Shown here: positions 1 to 10,514 of the stretch, piece after piece
Layout: every line of letters starts with the position of its first letter
How positions within the stretch are numbered: the stretch's first letter is position 1
NCBI GenBank assembly: GCA_030374765.1
Contig: JARGXX010000109.1
Location: 806,001 to 870,000, forward strand
Direction: 5' to 3'
DNA length: 64,000 bases
Source: Agarophyton chilense
Lineage: Eukaryota; Rhodophyta; Florideophyceae; Gracilariales; Gracilariaceae
Notes under the pieces: model-generated
The model's database searches: none
What the model saw: only the letters and a program-made list of their open reading frames with translations
Told to the model about the DNA's origin: nothing
Made by a program: the position numbers and the translations under genes

Positions 1-947
1 CGAGAGGTCATGAAGCTTTTCAGCAAGCTACCAGGTTGTGGTTGTAAAAGAATTAAGCGGCGTCAACAAGCGGTCAGAGAAGCTTAGAGCAAAAACAAAC
101 TAGGGAGGCTTCCAGCATATTGTATGTTTCTTGCAATTCATATATTAAAAAAGAATGGTATTTATGAAGGCGAGACCACACTTCCTTGACCTTACTTCAG
201 CTGCTTTCTACTCGTCGTTCTAGCAACCCTATATATGTCACAACGAAAAAGGAAACGCGGTTTCCTATCGAGAAGTGTTCATACCAAAAAAATGTTTTGT
301 CTCTGGGAAACTTGCGTGGAATCTTGACAAGGTTTTTCAAAGCATTGTAATTTGGGGGTACTGGAATGGTCATAGATTGAAACCCTCGTTTTCTTCTCAA
401 TGTTTGTTTTCTCAGATTTCATTTGTTTCTGTAGGGGCAGGACAACCCGTAAAATTGGTTTACGTGACCGGGATTGGTCGATCTTCAAACGCACGCACAC
501 TTAGAACTGGCCATTCTTGGTCATATACGACACCCCACTTAACGAAGACTCAATTACCAGATGTTCCCAGAGCAATGACTTTGCCCACTATCAGTATGCA
601 GCAGAAGCAGTCATTCTCATTTTACTGAACCCTGCTGCGCTCCTCATACTCTGATTGTACAAAAGCATCTGCGTCGCTCTATCGTTTTCGTTGTGTGTTC
701 TAGAAAATCTTGGCAGGTTGTCGCGTCGATACGTCTGGCTACTGGTCGAAATTTCGAGTCATTCGGGGTTGTTATTTACCCCCGCCGTTGCATTCGGCAA
801 TACAACTAATTCCTCGAGCTCGAAATTTTCCCTCGAAGCCCGGCGATAACCTATACGTATCGCGCTTTGCGCCTAAACATCCAACCACAATCCGTGCCGA
901 CGACATACATGGGTATGATCCACGAGTAACTGGTTTGGCGGGGGTAC
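1..947. other. Host intergenic DNA, no gene recognised
   Basis: Several short open frames exist on both strands but none has a recognisable domain, a convincing start context or a repeat partner elsewhere in the window. An ATAAAA box at 950-955 closes the stretch and may serve the small gene that follows. Confidence 0.5.
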
Positions 948-1194
948 GCATAAAAGCCGCTCATTCTTGAGAGGCAACTCACCAGAGAAGAAATCAACCC
1001 GGTGAGTGTGCCCGATTGTTTTTTCCCCGGAGTTTGCGAATCCCTTCTCTACATCGCGTTACTGTAACTATCCAGCGATCAGTAGCCTATCCGTCAGACA
1101 GAACTCAGAACTCAACAACAGCACTACTTCAAGATTATAAGTCTGATTACTTGTTCTCTTCTTCTTAATCCAGACTTTGAATTAGAATATAGCA

Positions 1195-1428
1195 ATGAGT
1201 AGAACCGAAGTTACAGCAAAGGAGATCACAGTAGTGCCATCAAAAGCTTGGAAAAGTAGCCGAGAGAAGCGATTCGAAAGTGAGAAAGCGAAACCGTTAT
1301 TGATTATGTCATTGTTCTTGTTTGCCAAGCCCATCTTTACAGTTGAATTCCAAGTAAATTTATGTCTACCGTGTCAAAACATGTGCAGCGCACGCGTTAC
1401 AAATTATATTCAAACACCAAACATCTAA
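1195..1428 (+). CDS. Possible small host gene with a 5' leader intron, function unknown
   Basis: The ATG at 1195 opens a 77-residue frame with a basic, Lys/Arg-rich first half and a hydrophobic, Cys-containing second half. The reason to take it seriously is the upstream architecture. A TATA-like ATAAAA lies at 950-955. A strong donor GGTGAGTG has its GT at 1002-1003. A pyrimidine-rich tract ends in CAG at 1171-1173, predicting a 172-bp leader intron just upstream of the ATG. The frame may itself be cut by a further splice, because a GTAAAT donor-like site lies near 1351. I recognise no family. It could be the first coding exon of a longer gene or a chance frame. Confidence 0.27.
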   Translation: MSRTEVTAKEITVVPSKAWKSSREKRFESEKAKPLLIMSLFLFAKPIFTVEFQVNLCLPCQNMCSARVTNYIQTPNI

Positions 1429-2130
1429 CCAGATGTGTTTGAGATGGTGGAGTGTTTAATGGTAGCATACTCTAGTTCTGCTCTTCAAAGTCAGTGAGCT
1501 AGTAGCGAACACGTAGAGCTTTCCAATGAAGCTTTTTGGCATTTGACACCTCTTTGGGTTGGGAGGATGGGTGGATCGAGGTACAGCAGAACCGCGTGGA
1601 CACCACCGGGTGCCGAATTATATGTTGAAACGGTTATATACAGAGCTGCATGACGATTCGGGTTTTTTATTATTCGAACCTTTTATCGCAATTGTTCACG
1701 TATATGACTTCAGAGGGATCTACAATCCCATTGATGAATGTAAGAAATACTAAGAAATAAAGATAAACCTGAATCTTTATTATATGTGCTCTCTTCCTTT
1801 GGCAGTTCATGTTTGGTTTTATATGTTTCCAGCAAAGCTAGAGCATCATAGATGATTAAAGAATATTGTGGTAGTCAAATTTACTGTATGGACGAATGTT
1901 TGTATCTTTCCTGCCCATAAAATGCAGGTTCGCAATATTTTTGATATAGTTCTACACTGTGATATCGTAGTTTTAATCAACTGTTCTATACACCGTACAA
2001 GATCTAATAACAACACTCCACCTTTTATAAATCTGTAGTAGCTTTACTACATCCAGGATACTGAAAGTACGCCATCAAGGCCACTCTGCAAATTCGGCGT
2101 TCCGCCTCTTTCTGCAAGTCTTGACCTATC
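1429..2130. other. Host intergenic DNA, no gene recognised
   Basis: AT-rich sequence with only short frames lacking domains. The last 130 bases become pyrimidine-rich as the dynamin-gene promoter is approached. Confidence 0.5.
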
Positions 2131-2135
2131 CTCCA

Positions 2136-2252
2136 TATAAATCGCTCCCCTCACCCTCCTACTCTCCTCTCCCACGTAGCACCCATCGCATTACCAGCGA
2201 CGATCCGACTAGCAGCATACCAAGCCTAGTGTAACGCATTCAAAAGCCAATT
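2136..2252 (+). promoter_or_regulatory. Putative core promoter and leader of the dynamin-like gene
   Basis: A TATAAAT box lies at 2136-2142. It is followed by a dense C/T-rich tract (about 2143-2175) and then the ATG at 2253. The 117-bp TATA-to-ATG distance resembles those of the glyoxalase-fold gene (108 bp) and the small frame at 50894 (96 bp), suggesting short leaders are the local norm. The transcription start itself cannot be seen. Confidence 0.5.
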
Positions 2253-4271
2253 ATGAAAACCGTTCCAATTTCTGAAACTATAGATGATGTCTTCGAAGGT
2301 CGTCTCGGAAAAAAGCTATCTCTTATCGAAGAGCTCCGAATTGATCTTGGAAACGAAGGTATCCAGTGTCCGGGAGTACTCGTGGTCGGCGCCCAATCAG
2401 CCGGCAAGTCTTCTGTGCTGGAGAGACTCACCTCAATTCGCTTCCCGAGAGCTGAAAACACCTGCACAAGAGTCCCTACCATCGTTCAACTTCATACTGA
2501 TCCACAAATCCCAACTGCCATAGCTTTGGTTTCCACGAATGCCGATTTTTCGGGAGCGAAAAAGTGCCTGGATATGAAATCTTTGGAAGAAGCCATTTTG
2601 GATTTTTCTTCTTCTATTACCGGAAACGGTACTCCTATTGCTGATTCGCCTATTCACATTCGATACACAAGGAAACAAGGACCTGTGATGACCTTGATTG
2701 ACTTGCCGGGCATCACTCATGTTGATGTGGATGACCATGAAAATTTCGATATTCATGAAGTAACTTCTTCAATGGTGAACAAGTATGTCATGAATGAGAA
2801 CATGGTTGTGTTAGTCGTCATTCCAGCGAACGATGACTTTGGAAACGCAGAAGCACTTCGCATTGCTCAATTGCACGACAAGGACGGAGAACGAACCATT
2901 GGTGTGGTGTCAAAGTGTGATCTCGTACCGCAGAACTCTGATATCCTGGAGAAGATACGCATGAGTCGACCGAGCGACGTAAAGCTCGCACTGGGTTTCA
3001 TTGCAGTGCGAAACAAAGGTATCGGAGAAGAAGAAAAGGACATTGAAAATATCGAATCGAAGCTCTTCGCTACACATGACTTACTGAAGCATTTAGAGGA
3101 TGACGAAAGAGGATACTCAGCGCTAACAAAGAAAATTGTTGACCTTCAAAGTGAACGCGTGGATGGTTTCATACCTGAGGCGATGGAATTAGTTCAGAAA
3201 CGGATTAGGACCTTACAAATGGAGGTACGGAAGTTTGGTCACAATCCAAATACTGCTGCAGAGAAGCGAATGGTTTTGACGGAGCTTCTGTGCGCAGTCC
3301 AAGAGCGAATAGGTAGCTTGATCCGAGCGCAGAACACTCCAGAAAAGAAGCTAAACATATCAGCACGGTCCATGGAATTTTGCCAAACGTTTTCTCGCTC
3401 CATTACAAAGCAATTGCCTGATGTTCTGAGTCAGGAGTTTGAGGCCATGTTACATGTTTACGTTAAGGAATCCAGTGGGTACACATTACCAAATTTTATC
3501 AGCGATTCTGTTTTCCGGAAAGTGATTTGCGGAATGCTGTTGGATACTTTGGTTCAGGATCAAACGGAGATCTTAATTTGCGATGTTGAGGACTACATGA
3601 AAGAAGCCTACCAAATCGTAATCAGCAGCACAGACTACTGTAAGAAATATGAAAAGCTGGGATCTAAGGTTTCTCAAGAAATCTTCAGACTTATTGCAGA
3701 TGCTGCTGAAAATACCAGAGTTGCCACCGGTGCACTTATTTCTGCTGAACTGAGTCAGATTTTTACCCAGAACCCGACATACATTCAAACTCTTACGGAG
3801 GTCAGAGCCAATGTTGTTGCATTGACCTCAGTCTCATGCATGCAAACCGTTGTTGAAAAAATAGGCAAGAGAGGGCAAACACTTAATTTCATTGATGAAA
3901 TTGAGAAAAATGCGAAAAACTGTGAGATCGATGAAACTTTCCTGGAAAAATGGCGTGTGGTACTGCAATCAATTGACAAATCATCAGAAAGAGCCATGAA
4001 ACTTTCAATATTTGATTTACAAATTTCAATTCATTGCTATCTGGATGTTATGTTGAAACGTCTATTCGACCTTGTTCCCATGGTTGTACGGGACATACTC
4101 ATATATCGTTTTCACAACGATTTTCATCGCGAAGTTCAAAAATCATTTGAAGCTGATGACTCTCTCAGTACGATCTTGGAAGAAAAGCAATCTGTCAAGG
4201 ACAAAAGGAAGAAGATAGAGAAACGCTTGGAATTGATGAAATGTTCTCTTAGAAAAATAAGGTCATTTTAG
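2253..4271 (+). CDS. Dynamin-family large GTPase, single exon
   Basis: The 672-residue protein carries the dynamin GTPase set: P-loop GAQSAGKS (residues 46-53), switch I TCTR (70-73), DLPG (150-153) and SKCD (220-223). After the GTPase domain comes a long helical middle/stalk region and a charged, coiled-coil-like C-terminus (about 620-672) in the position of the GTPase effector domain. I see no PH domain, proline-rich tail or transmembrane segment, so it resembles Mx/Drp-type soluble dynamins rather than classical endocytic dynamin. Members of this family oligomerise on membranes and use GTP hydrolysis to constrict or divide them; which organelle is served here cannot be read. The frame is intact with no intron. 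The ATG at 2253 is favoured because it precedes the GTPase domain by a normal short N-terminus and sits 117 bp after a TATA box. Confidence 0.95.
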   Translation: MKTVPISETIDDVFEGRLGKKLSLIEELRIDLGNEGIQCPGVLVVGAQSAGKSSVLERLTSIRFPRAENTCTRVPTIVQLHTDPQIPTAIALVSTNADFSGAKKCLDMKSLEEAILDFSSSITGNGTPIADSPIHIRYTRKQGPVMTLIDLPGITHVDVDDHENFDIHEVTSSMVNKYVMNENMVVLVVIPANDDFGNAEALRIAQLHDKDGERTIGVVSKCDLVPQNSDILEKIRMSRPSDVKLALGFIAVRNKGIGEEEKDIENIESKLFATHDLLKHLEDDERGYSALTKKIVDLQSERVDGFIPEAMELVQKRIRTLQMEVRKFGHNPNTAAEKRMVLTELLCAVQERIGSLIRAQNTPEKKLNISARSMEFCQTFSRSITKQLPDVLSQEFEAMLHVYVKESSGYTLPNFISDSVFRKVICGMLLDTLVQDQTEILICDVEDYMKEAYQIVISSTDYCKKYEKLGSKVSQEIFRLIADAAENTRVATGALISAELSQIFTQNPTYIQTLTEVRANVVALTSVSCMQTVVEKIGKRGQTLNFIDEIEKNAKNCEIDETFLEKWRVVLQSIDKSSERAMKLSIFDLQISIHCYLDVMLKRLFDLVPMVVRDILIYRFHNDFHREVQKSFEADDSLSTILEEKQSVKDKRKKIEKRLELMKCSLRKIRSF

Positions 4272-5297
4272 TTATCATGCAATAACGATATTATGCCACA
4301 TCCCAGTCAGATATAAAACGCAATGAATAAACATCTTTCTATTGGAAAATTGATCATTACAATCGGATAAGAACGGATATAGGTTGTAAAGACTGTATTG
4401 AAATAATTGTGCAGGTACTTAATGTTTGTAACCAAAACGATAGAATCTATATACAAAAGATTCAAAACCCTGGGATAAGTGATTTGAAGTTGGGGGATAG
4501 TTTGGCTGCCTGTAAAGGGCAATTTATACTACAAACAGTAATACCTGGGATCTTACTCAGATCTGTCGAACTTTTACTGAGACTTTCCAACAAAAACGTC
4601 TGTAATTTGCTCATAGACCATAATTCGCAGAGGATAAAACTGAGTGACACCCAATCACGACAAATGCAGAAGGGGAACAAAAGCAAAAACGTTAAGACGA
4701 TTGCTCACGGATCTTGGACAGTTTATCCTCGTGAAGACTACAAGGGACATCAGTGTTCTTTAATGTAAGAGTACTGTAACGAAGCGATCGGGCACACGTT
4801 TTGACTGAGGTTCAATTAATCTTACAGGAGATGGCAAAGAGCTTTGTAGAGAGAACTACGTCACTTTACGACGAGCAAAAGTAACAGCATCAAGGCGTGG
4901 TGCGCCACATATAATTGTTGGCGCCAGACCTTATCAAGGGGTGCCGAGGGCGAGGCTGTTGTCTTTCCGACCATTAGAGAATGGCATGATACTCAATCGG
5001 CTGAGGTGTGCTTGTAAGGTGAGCTCTCACAATGCACTGTTCGTCAGTCGGTTGCGAACTTGGAGTCAAGCCGGTTCTAATTAATGTTTTTCATGACATT
5101 CTTAAGCATATTCTGCTGATAAAGCAACATATGACCTGAGAGGATTGAGGCGGAGAAGACCTTTCTGATCGTCATGGGCGAAAACGGCTAAACGTACTCT
5201 CTATAGGCCTATACGGGTAGGCAACTCTGTTCTCTCAGGTGCGTTTTATCTCTGTGTTAAGCTTTTTCTCAGTTAGTTAATAAACTAAGCGGCAAAG
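4272..5297. other. Intergenic DNA downstream of the dynamin gene
   Basis: A 119-codon frame at 4409-4768 has no domain and an unremarkable composition, and I treat it as chance. Nothing else is recognisable before the LTR that begins at 5298. The CAAAG at 5293-5297 is the left target duplication of that LTR. Confidence 0.5.
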
Positions 5298-5566
5298 TGA
5301 TGTATGGAGTACACTTAGAACGCGCATAACTTGGTGAGGTGTAGACATGAGTCCTTTTTTTGAGACTCAGTCTTTATTCTCCTATTCTTCTATAGTGCTC
5401 TAAAACACTTCTACTTTGTTCTAGAAGCACAGCATTTCTTCTAAGATATTTCGTAGAGTTTCTACAATAAATGTTCTATGGAAGCTTCTAGATGCTTCTA
5501 AACAGTTCTAATTCATAAAAGCGTTTCTAGTTGTTTTCTTAAGACCTTCTAGAGGTTTCTACAACA
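5298..5566 (-). repeat. Copia-type solo LTR (copy A)
   Basis: A 269-bp unit begins TGATG and ends ACAACA, giving TG...CA ends. It is flanked by the 5-bp direct repeat CAAAG at 5293-5297 and 5567-5571, a typical LTR-integrase target duplication. It is a diverged second copy of the adjacent 5573-5843 unit. Orientation (minus) is taken from that unit, which abuts the copia coding remnant. It is rich in TTCTAGA-type motifs. Confidence 0.75.
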
Positions 5567-5572
5567 CAAAGA

Positions 5573-5843
5573 TGATGGAATGAAGTACACTCGAACGCAA
5601 AAAGTTCTCTGAAGTGTGGATTTGAGTTCGTTTTTCTCGACTCAGTCTCTGTTTTGATGTTCCTTTATATTACTTCAAAGCACTACTAAATTATTCTAGA
5701 CGCATATCATTTTTTGTCTAAGATAATCATTGTGTTTTCTACATAAAGGTCAATAGACGCTTCTAGAGTCGTCTTCTATATACTTTTATTACGTAAAGCA
5801 GTTTTCAGTTACATTTTGGAACCATCTAGAGGTTTCTACAACA
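5573..5843 (-). repeat. 3' LTR of a truncated Ty1/copia element (copy B)
   Basis: This 271-bp unit starts TGATGG and ends ACAACA. On the minus strand it is immediately preceded by a purine run (GAGAGGGGG, 5844-5852), as a polypurine tract precedes a 3' LTR. Upstream of that on the same strand lie copia RNase H codons. It aligns along its whole length with copy A, so two LTRs of one family sit head to tail with only six bases between them. Confidence 0.75.
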
Positions 5844-6265
5844 CCCCCTCTCAACTTTTAAACCGCTTCAGTCCAAGCATTTGCACGAATCGTTCGTGCT
5901 AAATTTTCTGAAGAGGCTTAGTAAAAATATCTGCTAATATGTTTTTTGTAGGACAGTATTTGATTTCAATAATTTTTTTTTTTGCACACATTTTTGAACA
6001 TAAAAGTGCTTGATAGCAATCTGTTTCGATTTTCTATGACGTTTTTCTTTTTTAGAAATAGATATTGCTGACTGATTGTCCACACACTTATTTACTGGTG
6101 TTGATGTGGAATTTTACGTTTCATGAAATAATTTCGAGTGCCATTTTCCTTGTATAACGGTTTCACATAATGCAATCAATTTAGCTTCTATAGTTGATAA
6201 AGAAACAAAGTTTTGTTTACGAATGTTCCGTGATATTAAAAAAATTTCGTAGTAGCTGGCATATC
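5844..6265 (-). pseudogene. Ty1/copia pol remnant: RNase H end and polypurine tract
   Basis: The minus strand reads recognisable Ty1/copia RNase H blocks. These are QNFVSLSTIEAKLIALCET (about 6220-6165), DNQSAIS (about 6085-6065) and the diagnostic ILADIFTKPLQKI near 5945-5905. They are followed by an LGL-type tail and the polypurine tract. Reverse transcriptase, integrase and gag are absent, so only the 3' end of the element survives, and a stop codon and frame break lie between the blocks. The neighbouring LTR (5573-5843) is its 3' LTR. Confidence 0.8.
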
Positions 6266-6650
6266 CTGAAATTGATTTTCGTTCTTCTATATTTCCTCAA
6301 CTTTCATTTCCTCTCATTGACTACATGACAGCTCGCTACGCTCGTACTATTACGCTTCGCATTTTTAAATAAGTACTATTGACAAGGAAAAAAATAGTTT
6401 TTTGACAACAACACTTCAATTTTTAATACGAAACTATAGTGTTTTAAAGTACCACGCGATGGCATCCGAGCGACTTAACCAAAAAATTACTAAGTCCCAG
6501 CCAGCTCACCCCCACTCCCCAAAAACCAATCCTACACCAAACCCCATTAAATTCCTACAACCAAGTCCACTAATACTATCCAAACTAAACTTCCTTCTGA
6601 TATAGGTTCCAAGCTCTAAGTTGATATTCCAGGAGACAGTTTTCTGTTAT
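6266..6650. other. AT-rich spacer between copia and DIRS-like remnants
   Basis: No gene is seen. A C-rich, purine-poor stretch (about 6480-6560) and simple AT-rich sequence fill the gap. Confidence 0.45.
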
Positions 6651-6746
6651 AATGATTTTTTCAGAAAACTGATTCCGAGTGTTAGAATTCTGCGAGTCGG
6701 GGACAGAATTCTGACGAACTGACTTAAACAAAAAACGATTTTCGGT

Positions 6747-7697
6747 TTAAGTTTCCACATGAGAATCCAAACCCCCAGCCCAATCTGGCGGCGGCACGTT
6801 GAAAGATGTGTATGCCCTGGTGTAAACCGCCTCAAATGACTGACGTTGGGCCGGGGATAGTTTGTTAAGCGCGTGGTATAATATGTGTGGTTGAATACAT
6901 CCCTTACAATTCTTATCGCTTTGCCAACGTCCTCGGCATTTTATATCCTGGTCGGCGAGACGAGCATAAAGCTTTTCGGTGATCGCCCCGCCGTACCTAA
7001 GCATGTGTGGAGTGATCTCGAACGGAATCCCTCGACGTTCCACGGCTCTTCGGAGACCGGCCCGAAACCGGGCTGGTTAATACGGGAAAAGAAAAAAACC
7101 TCCAAAAAATACGGCCTTTTCGTGACGGATTCATTACGGCCACGGTTTCCTATCGCAATGTTAAGCATCCCATAGTGCGGCCGCTTTTTGGTTAGTGGTA
7201 GCATGGCGACGTCCAATAATTTTTAGCTGCAATAAATCCCCCAGCCTGAGATACCCATCAAACAGCAGCAGCAATCCTACCCCCCAATCTGGATCCCCGT
7301 GTTTGGAAAGATCCAATGCCAATCCGTATACAACGATTTCCGGACACACGCCAAAATGAAGGTTAGGGCGCGACGCTGTCCAGCCTTGTATACTTTGATT
7401 CGCCAATACCAATTTCTCGCTGAGTTCGGGGAGAAAAAATTCCAACGCTGATTTTGCCTGAGCTACACCTCTTGCCTTCAATTGATGATTACCATGAAAA
7501 AGATCAATGCAATACCTCGTGAACAACTTATCAACTTCTTCTGCGTTCCTACATCGACGGCGAGCGACTGGTTGTTGCGCCAGCCACTCCACGAAATAAC
7601 CAAGGTTCTTACGGTATCCCTGCAACGTTGCCGCTTTTACCCGCCGGTGAGCTAGATCAAAAAGCCCGTGACGGTTCATCGGCTGGATTTTTCCCAC
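6747..7697 (-). pseudogene. Tyrosine recombinase of the DIRS-like element, frameshifted
   Basis: Three overlapping frames together make one tyrosine recombinase. The first (7697 to about 7200) holds an N-terminal SAM-like core-binding region followed by GYLRLGDLL, the position of the first catalytic Arg. A middle piece (about 7200-7040) carries no motif. The last frame (7043-6747) holds HMLRYGG, the HxxR pair, then RGRWQS and a downstream Tyr in HILYHAL. The R-HxxR-Y set is complete, but at least two frame changes separate it. The enzyme would insert the circular DNA copy by site-specific recombination without staggered cuts, so no target duplication is expected. It lies directly downstream of RNase H, as the element class requires. 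Confidence 0.82.
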
Positions 7698-7704
7698 TAG
7701 GGAC

Positions 7705-8336
7705 TTAAAAATTATCCATTGTTAGGTCACCAACGAGTACCAACGCGGCAACGCGTCTGCAGATACGGTTAAAGCTTCGTTTACTGCTACGTCCCTTTAG
7801 CAAAGCTCCAAGAAGCGACTGGTTATCAATAAACATAATTATCCGTGTTCGATAATTGTTCCGATTCCGAAGAAGCCAACTCAGACCAAGAATGACTGCT
7901 TCGCCCTTTAGAATGTGTATCGGGTGTTTTTTCTTCCAACGATGTCGTATCGCAATTTTCCACTCCTGTTCTTCATTCCATTCAATCCGATCCGATCCTT
8001 CGCAAATTTTCAAAGGATCTCGGCACCTTGTATGAACTACTCCTCCACCAATTAGGCTTGCGTCTGTACAAAGGATTGTTGTGTTGAACGGCGTAGAAAT
8101 ATTAATCCGGATCAACGGTGCTAGTTTTAAAATTAATTCCAGCTCCTTCCGGCTAGCTACGTTGCCGCCAACATATTCTTTGGTTGAGGACGTAATGGAA
8201 TATATTCTTTCGAAGACCGAAAAGAGTGGCCTCCTCAATAGCATAAACCAAGCCCATTTTCCAATTATGCTTTGTACTTCTTGTACCTTTCATATCTTCT
8301 TTTTCAGCATGTTTTCAGTAATTGTTATCAGCGTTC
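7705..8336 (-). pseudogene. RNase H domain of the DIRS-like element
   Basis: The frame shows LCTDASLIGGG, EAVILGLSWLL and FIDNQSLLGAL, the D-E-D core of retroelement RNase H. Upstream in the same frame a connection segment (GKWAWFMLLRRPLFS, about 8255-8210) links it to reverse transcriptase, but a TGA near 8290 and a frame change at about 8337 separate the two. RNase H removes the RNA template during reverse transcription. It stops at 7705, only 8 bp before the recombinase frame opens. Confidence 0.8.
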
Positions 8337-9521
8337 TCATTTTTCCCCTTTTGGCATCAATACGCCATTTTTCCCGACTTCAATTCCCAAGACTTCTGTA
8401 CTTCCTCCTTCTGCAGGCCATGATACTTTTGTCGCCTGCGAAGGCAAAGAGCTACGCTCAGACTCCTTTATCACGGCCCGCAGATTTCTTTCCGACATCT
8501 CATTGCTTGTTCCAAACAAAAAATAATCGTCCACGTAAGCTCCAAATTCATATTTGCCAACGGAAATTGAATCCGCTACCCAGTCGTCCATGCAGAGCTT
8601 AGCGCGAGCTAAGATTTCTAGATGAATTTTCTGAGCCACAAAGACGGAGTATGACCACCCCATGGGCATTGAGAGCATGACGGGGAATAATTTTTTTCTT
8701 TCGACTTCGATTGGTGGCAAACCAAAATACGTATTCATCCATCCTGGTAATTTCATTCGGTGGTATTGATTGTCCATGTCTGACTTTCCAACATAAAGCG
8801 TTCGTCCTTCCGGGATGTGTAATCTCGCCAGATGCCCTGGGTTAGGAAGATCGATTTTTGGTGGATCGGTAAACTGAAGGTTAGCGTTCCGAGCGTCGAT
8901 TATGATCCTTTGTTTTCCCTCTTTTTTAGGAACCGCAAAAGCAACAATTACAACTTTCGGTTTTCTTTCCCTCAAATCTACTAACCCCCCTTCCACCAAT
9001 TTTCTAATCAGGGCATTGTAATCTTTCGCCTTCACTCCACAAAACGGCTTCTTAGCTCCTTTCACCTCTTCATCTTCTCGGATACTTTTTCTAGTCATAT
9101 ATAGTAGCTGTATATCCCCTGGTAGTAATGAGATAATATCAGCCGAGGCTGCCAGACCATTTTCTGGCAATGATACTCGGTCCGGATTCAGCCAGACCCA
9201 TTGGTGTGGGTCACTGTATTCGAACGCAGAATCAACCTCTCCTACGGACTCCTCCGTAACGAAATAATTTCGGCGGTATGAGTCCTCCCCGATGCCTTGC
9301 AAGATATTGCTCGCCAGGCTTTGGACAGCGTTCCTCTCTTGTACCGGTAAAAAGGGGTAGACATGCCCGGCATACAAGCAATTAAGCCCACTTCGAAGTC
9401 TCTCAAGTATACTTTGGATTTTCTTCTTGCGTCCCCACTTTTGTCGTTGACGTGCGCTTGCTTTCTTTGAATCCCCGTCCTGTATATCAGACGCCCCTGA
9501 TATAGGAAGCACGTCCTTCAT
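8337..9521 (-). CDS. Reverse transcriptase of the DIRS-like element
   Basis: This 394-residue frame contains IIIDARNAN, LPNPGHLARL, KSDMDNQYHRMKLP and the catalytic box AYVDDYFLFG (Y-V-D-D), in the order expected of reverse transcriptase fingers and palm. The IDARNAN and SDMDNQYHR blocks are of DIRS type rather than Ty3/gypsy type. The N-terminal 130 residues are a basic linker without a recognised domain. The frame ends shortly after the thumb, and RNase H continues in another frame, so the natural RT-RNase H polyprotein is broken. It begins about 50 bp after the gag-like frame ends, in a different frame. Confidence 0.85.
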   Translation of the reverse strand: MKDVLPISGASDIQDGDSKKASARQRQKWGRKKKIQSILERLRSGLNCLYAGHVYPFLPVQERNAVQSLASNILQGIGEDSYRRNYFVTEESVGEVDSAFEYSDPHQWVWLNPDRVSLPENGLAASADIISLLPGDIQLLYMTRKSIREDEEVKGAKKPFCGVKAKDYNALIRKLVEGGLVDLRERKPKVVIVAFAVPKKEGKQRIIIDARNANLQFTDPPKIDLPNPGHLARLHIPEGRTLYVGKSDMDNQYHRMKLPGWMNTYFGLPPIEVERKKLFPVMLSMPMGWSYSVFVAQKIHLEILARAKLCMDDWVADSISVGKYEFGAYVDDYFLFGTSNEMSERNLRAVIKESERSSLPSQATKVSWPAEGGSTEVLGIEVGKNGVLMPKGEK

Positions 9522-9573
9522 GCCCGTCGAATTAAAATTTGTTGTTGTTGTTGTTGCTGTCGTTGTTTTTATA

Positions 9574-10380
9574 TTAATTTTCGTTCCCGTCTCCTTGCTT
9601 CCGCAAGGCAGACTTATCCTTCCTAAACTCCTTACGAAGTTTTTCCGACTTGTGAAGCCTTCGCTTCATTGACTCGCTTATCAAATCGTCGTGCTCCTCT
9701 TCGAGTTCTTTGGCCGCTTCCCAGTTGCCAGTCTTATCAACCATTGTCACTGCAGCCAACCTGCGAATTTCCAACTCCACCGCCAACTCATTTTTAGCGC
9801 GCATAACGCCCAAAGAGCTGATGAGGCAGTCGATAACCGGAGCTAGTGTTGCAGCTTCCCGGCGGTTCCGAATGCCCGTCAAATGACGAGCTTCAACCCA
9901 CGCAGAGACCGTTTGATAATTCGTCAGGGCTTTGCGGAGCATATCTTCCCCTTCAAGACTGTCAACCGAAACATATTGTTCAGGAAACTGTTTGCTAGCG
10001 AAAGCAACCCAGAACCCTTTGTTCGCCTTCTGCGGCTTCGAATTCAAAGCCTTCTTCGCAAGGCTCGAAATCCCCTCGTCTTCACCGTTGGACTCTGAAC
10101 CAGAGTCATTGCCCGAATCGACAACAACTCTTTCCATCGCCTGTCTGATGTCGACAAGAAAATCCTCCCCCTTTGACTTCTTCTTTGAATTTTTCCACGA
10201 CTCCTTCAATTCCTTGATGTCTTTAGTCATGCGTTTCTGCGCCTTCTCCAACCCCTCCATGAAAGAAAGAATTATCTGCATTTCACTGGGGCGCGTAGTA
10301 GCCTCTTCCTCAGAGTCAGAATCCGGAGCGGATTCGGACTCGTATTCACTCGAGGATTCACCCTCTTTGCCCCCCGTCAC
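9574..10380 (-). CDS. Gag-like first frame of the DIRS-like element
   Basis: The 268-residue product starts with an acidic Ser/Glu/Asp-rich region, then a Lys-rich helical segment with coiled-coil character, then a helical domain of about 100 residues and a basic tail. It has no zinc knuckle and no recognised domain. Its identification as Gag rests on its place upstream of reverse transcriptase and its acidic-to-basic layout. The start at 10380 is GTG; the same frame stays open upstream to about 10514 without an ATG, so the true start is lost, non-AUG or reached by splicing. Confidence 0.55.
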   Translation of the reverse strand: MTGGKEGESSSEYESESAPDSDSEEEATTRPSEMQIILSFMEGLEKAQKRMTKDIKELKESWKNSKKKSKGEDFLVDIRQAMERVVVDSGNDSGSESNGEDEGISSLAKKALNSKPQKANKGFWVAFASKQFPEQYVSVDSLEGEDMLRKALTNYQTVSAWVEARHLTGIRNRREAATLAPVIDCLISSLGVMRAKNELAVELEIRRLAAVTMVDKTGNWEAAKELEEEHDDLISESMKRRLHKSEKLRKEFRKDKSALRKQGDGNEN

Positions 10381-10514
10381 GCGTTTCGAACGCCCTCGAG
10401 GTTTTTGATCCGAGACGGTTACAACTCGAGTACTCGCTACTCCCTTAGAAGACCCCGCTTTCGACGCACTCCCTCCGACACTTAGTGTGTGTGTTTTATC
10501 TTCAATTCAATGGA

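Noticed and set aside
4409-4768. 119-codon frame downstream of the dynamin gene
   Set aside because: No domain, ordinary composition and no promoter or repeat support.
6402-6605. 67-codon Pro/Asn-rich frame beside the copia remnant
   Set aside because: Low-complexity C/A-rich DNA with no relatives in the window.
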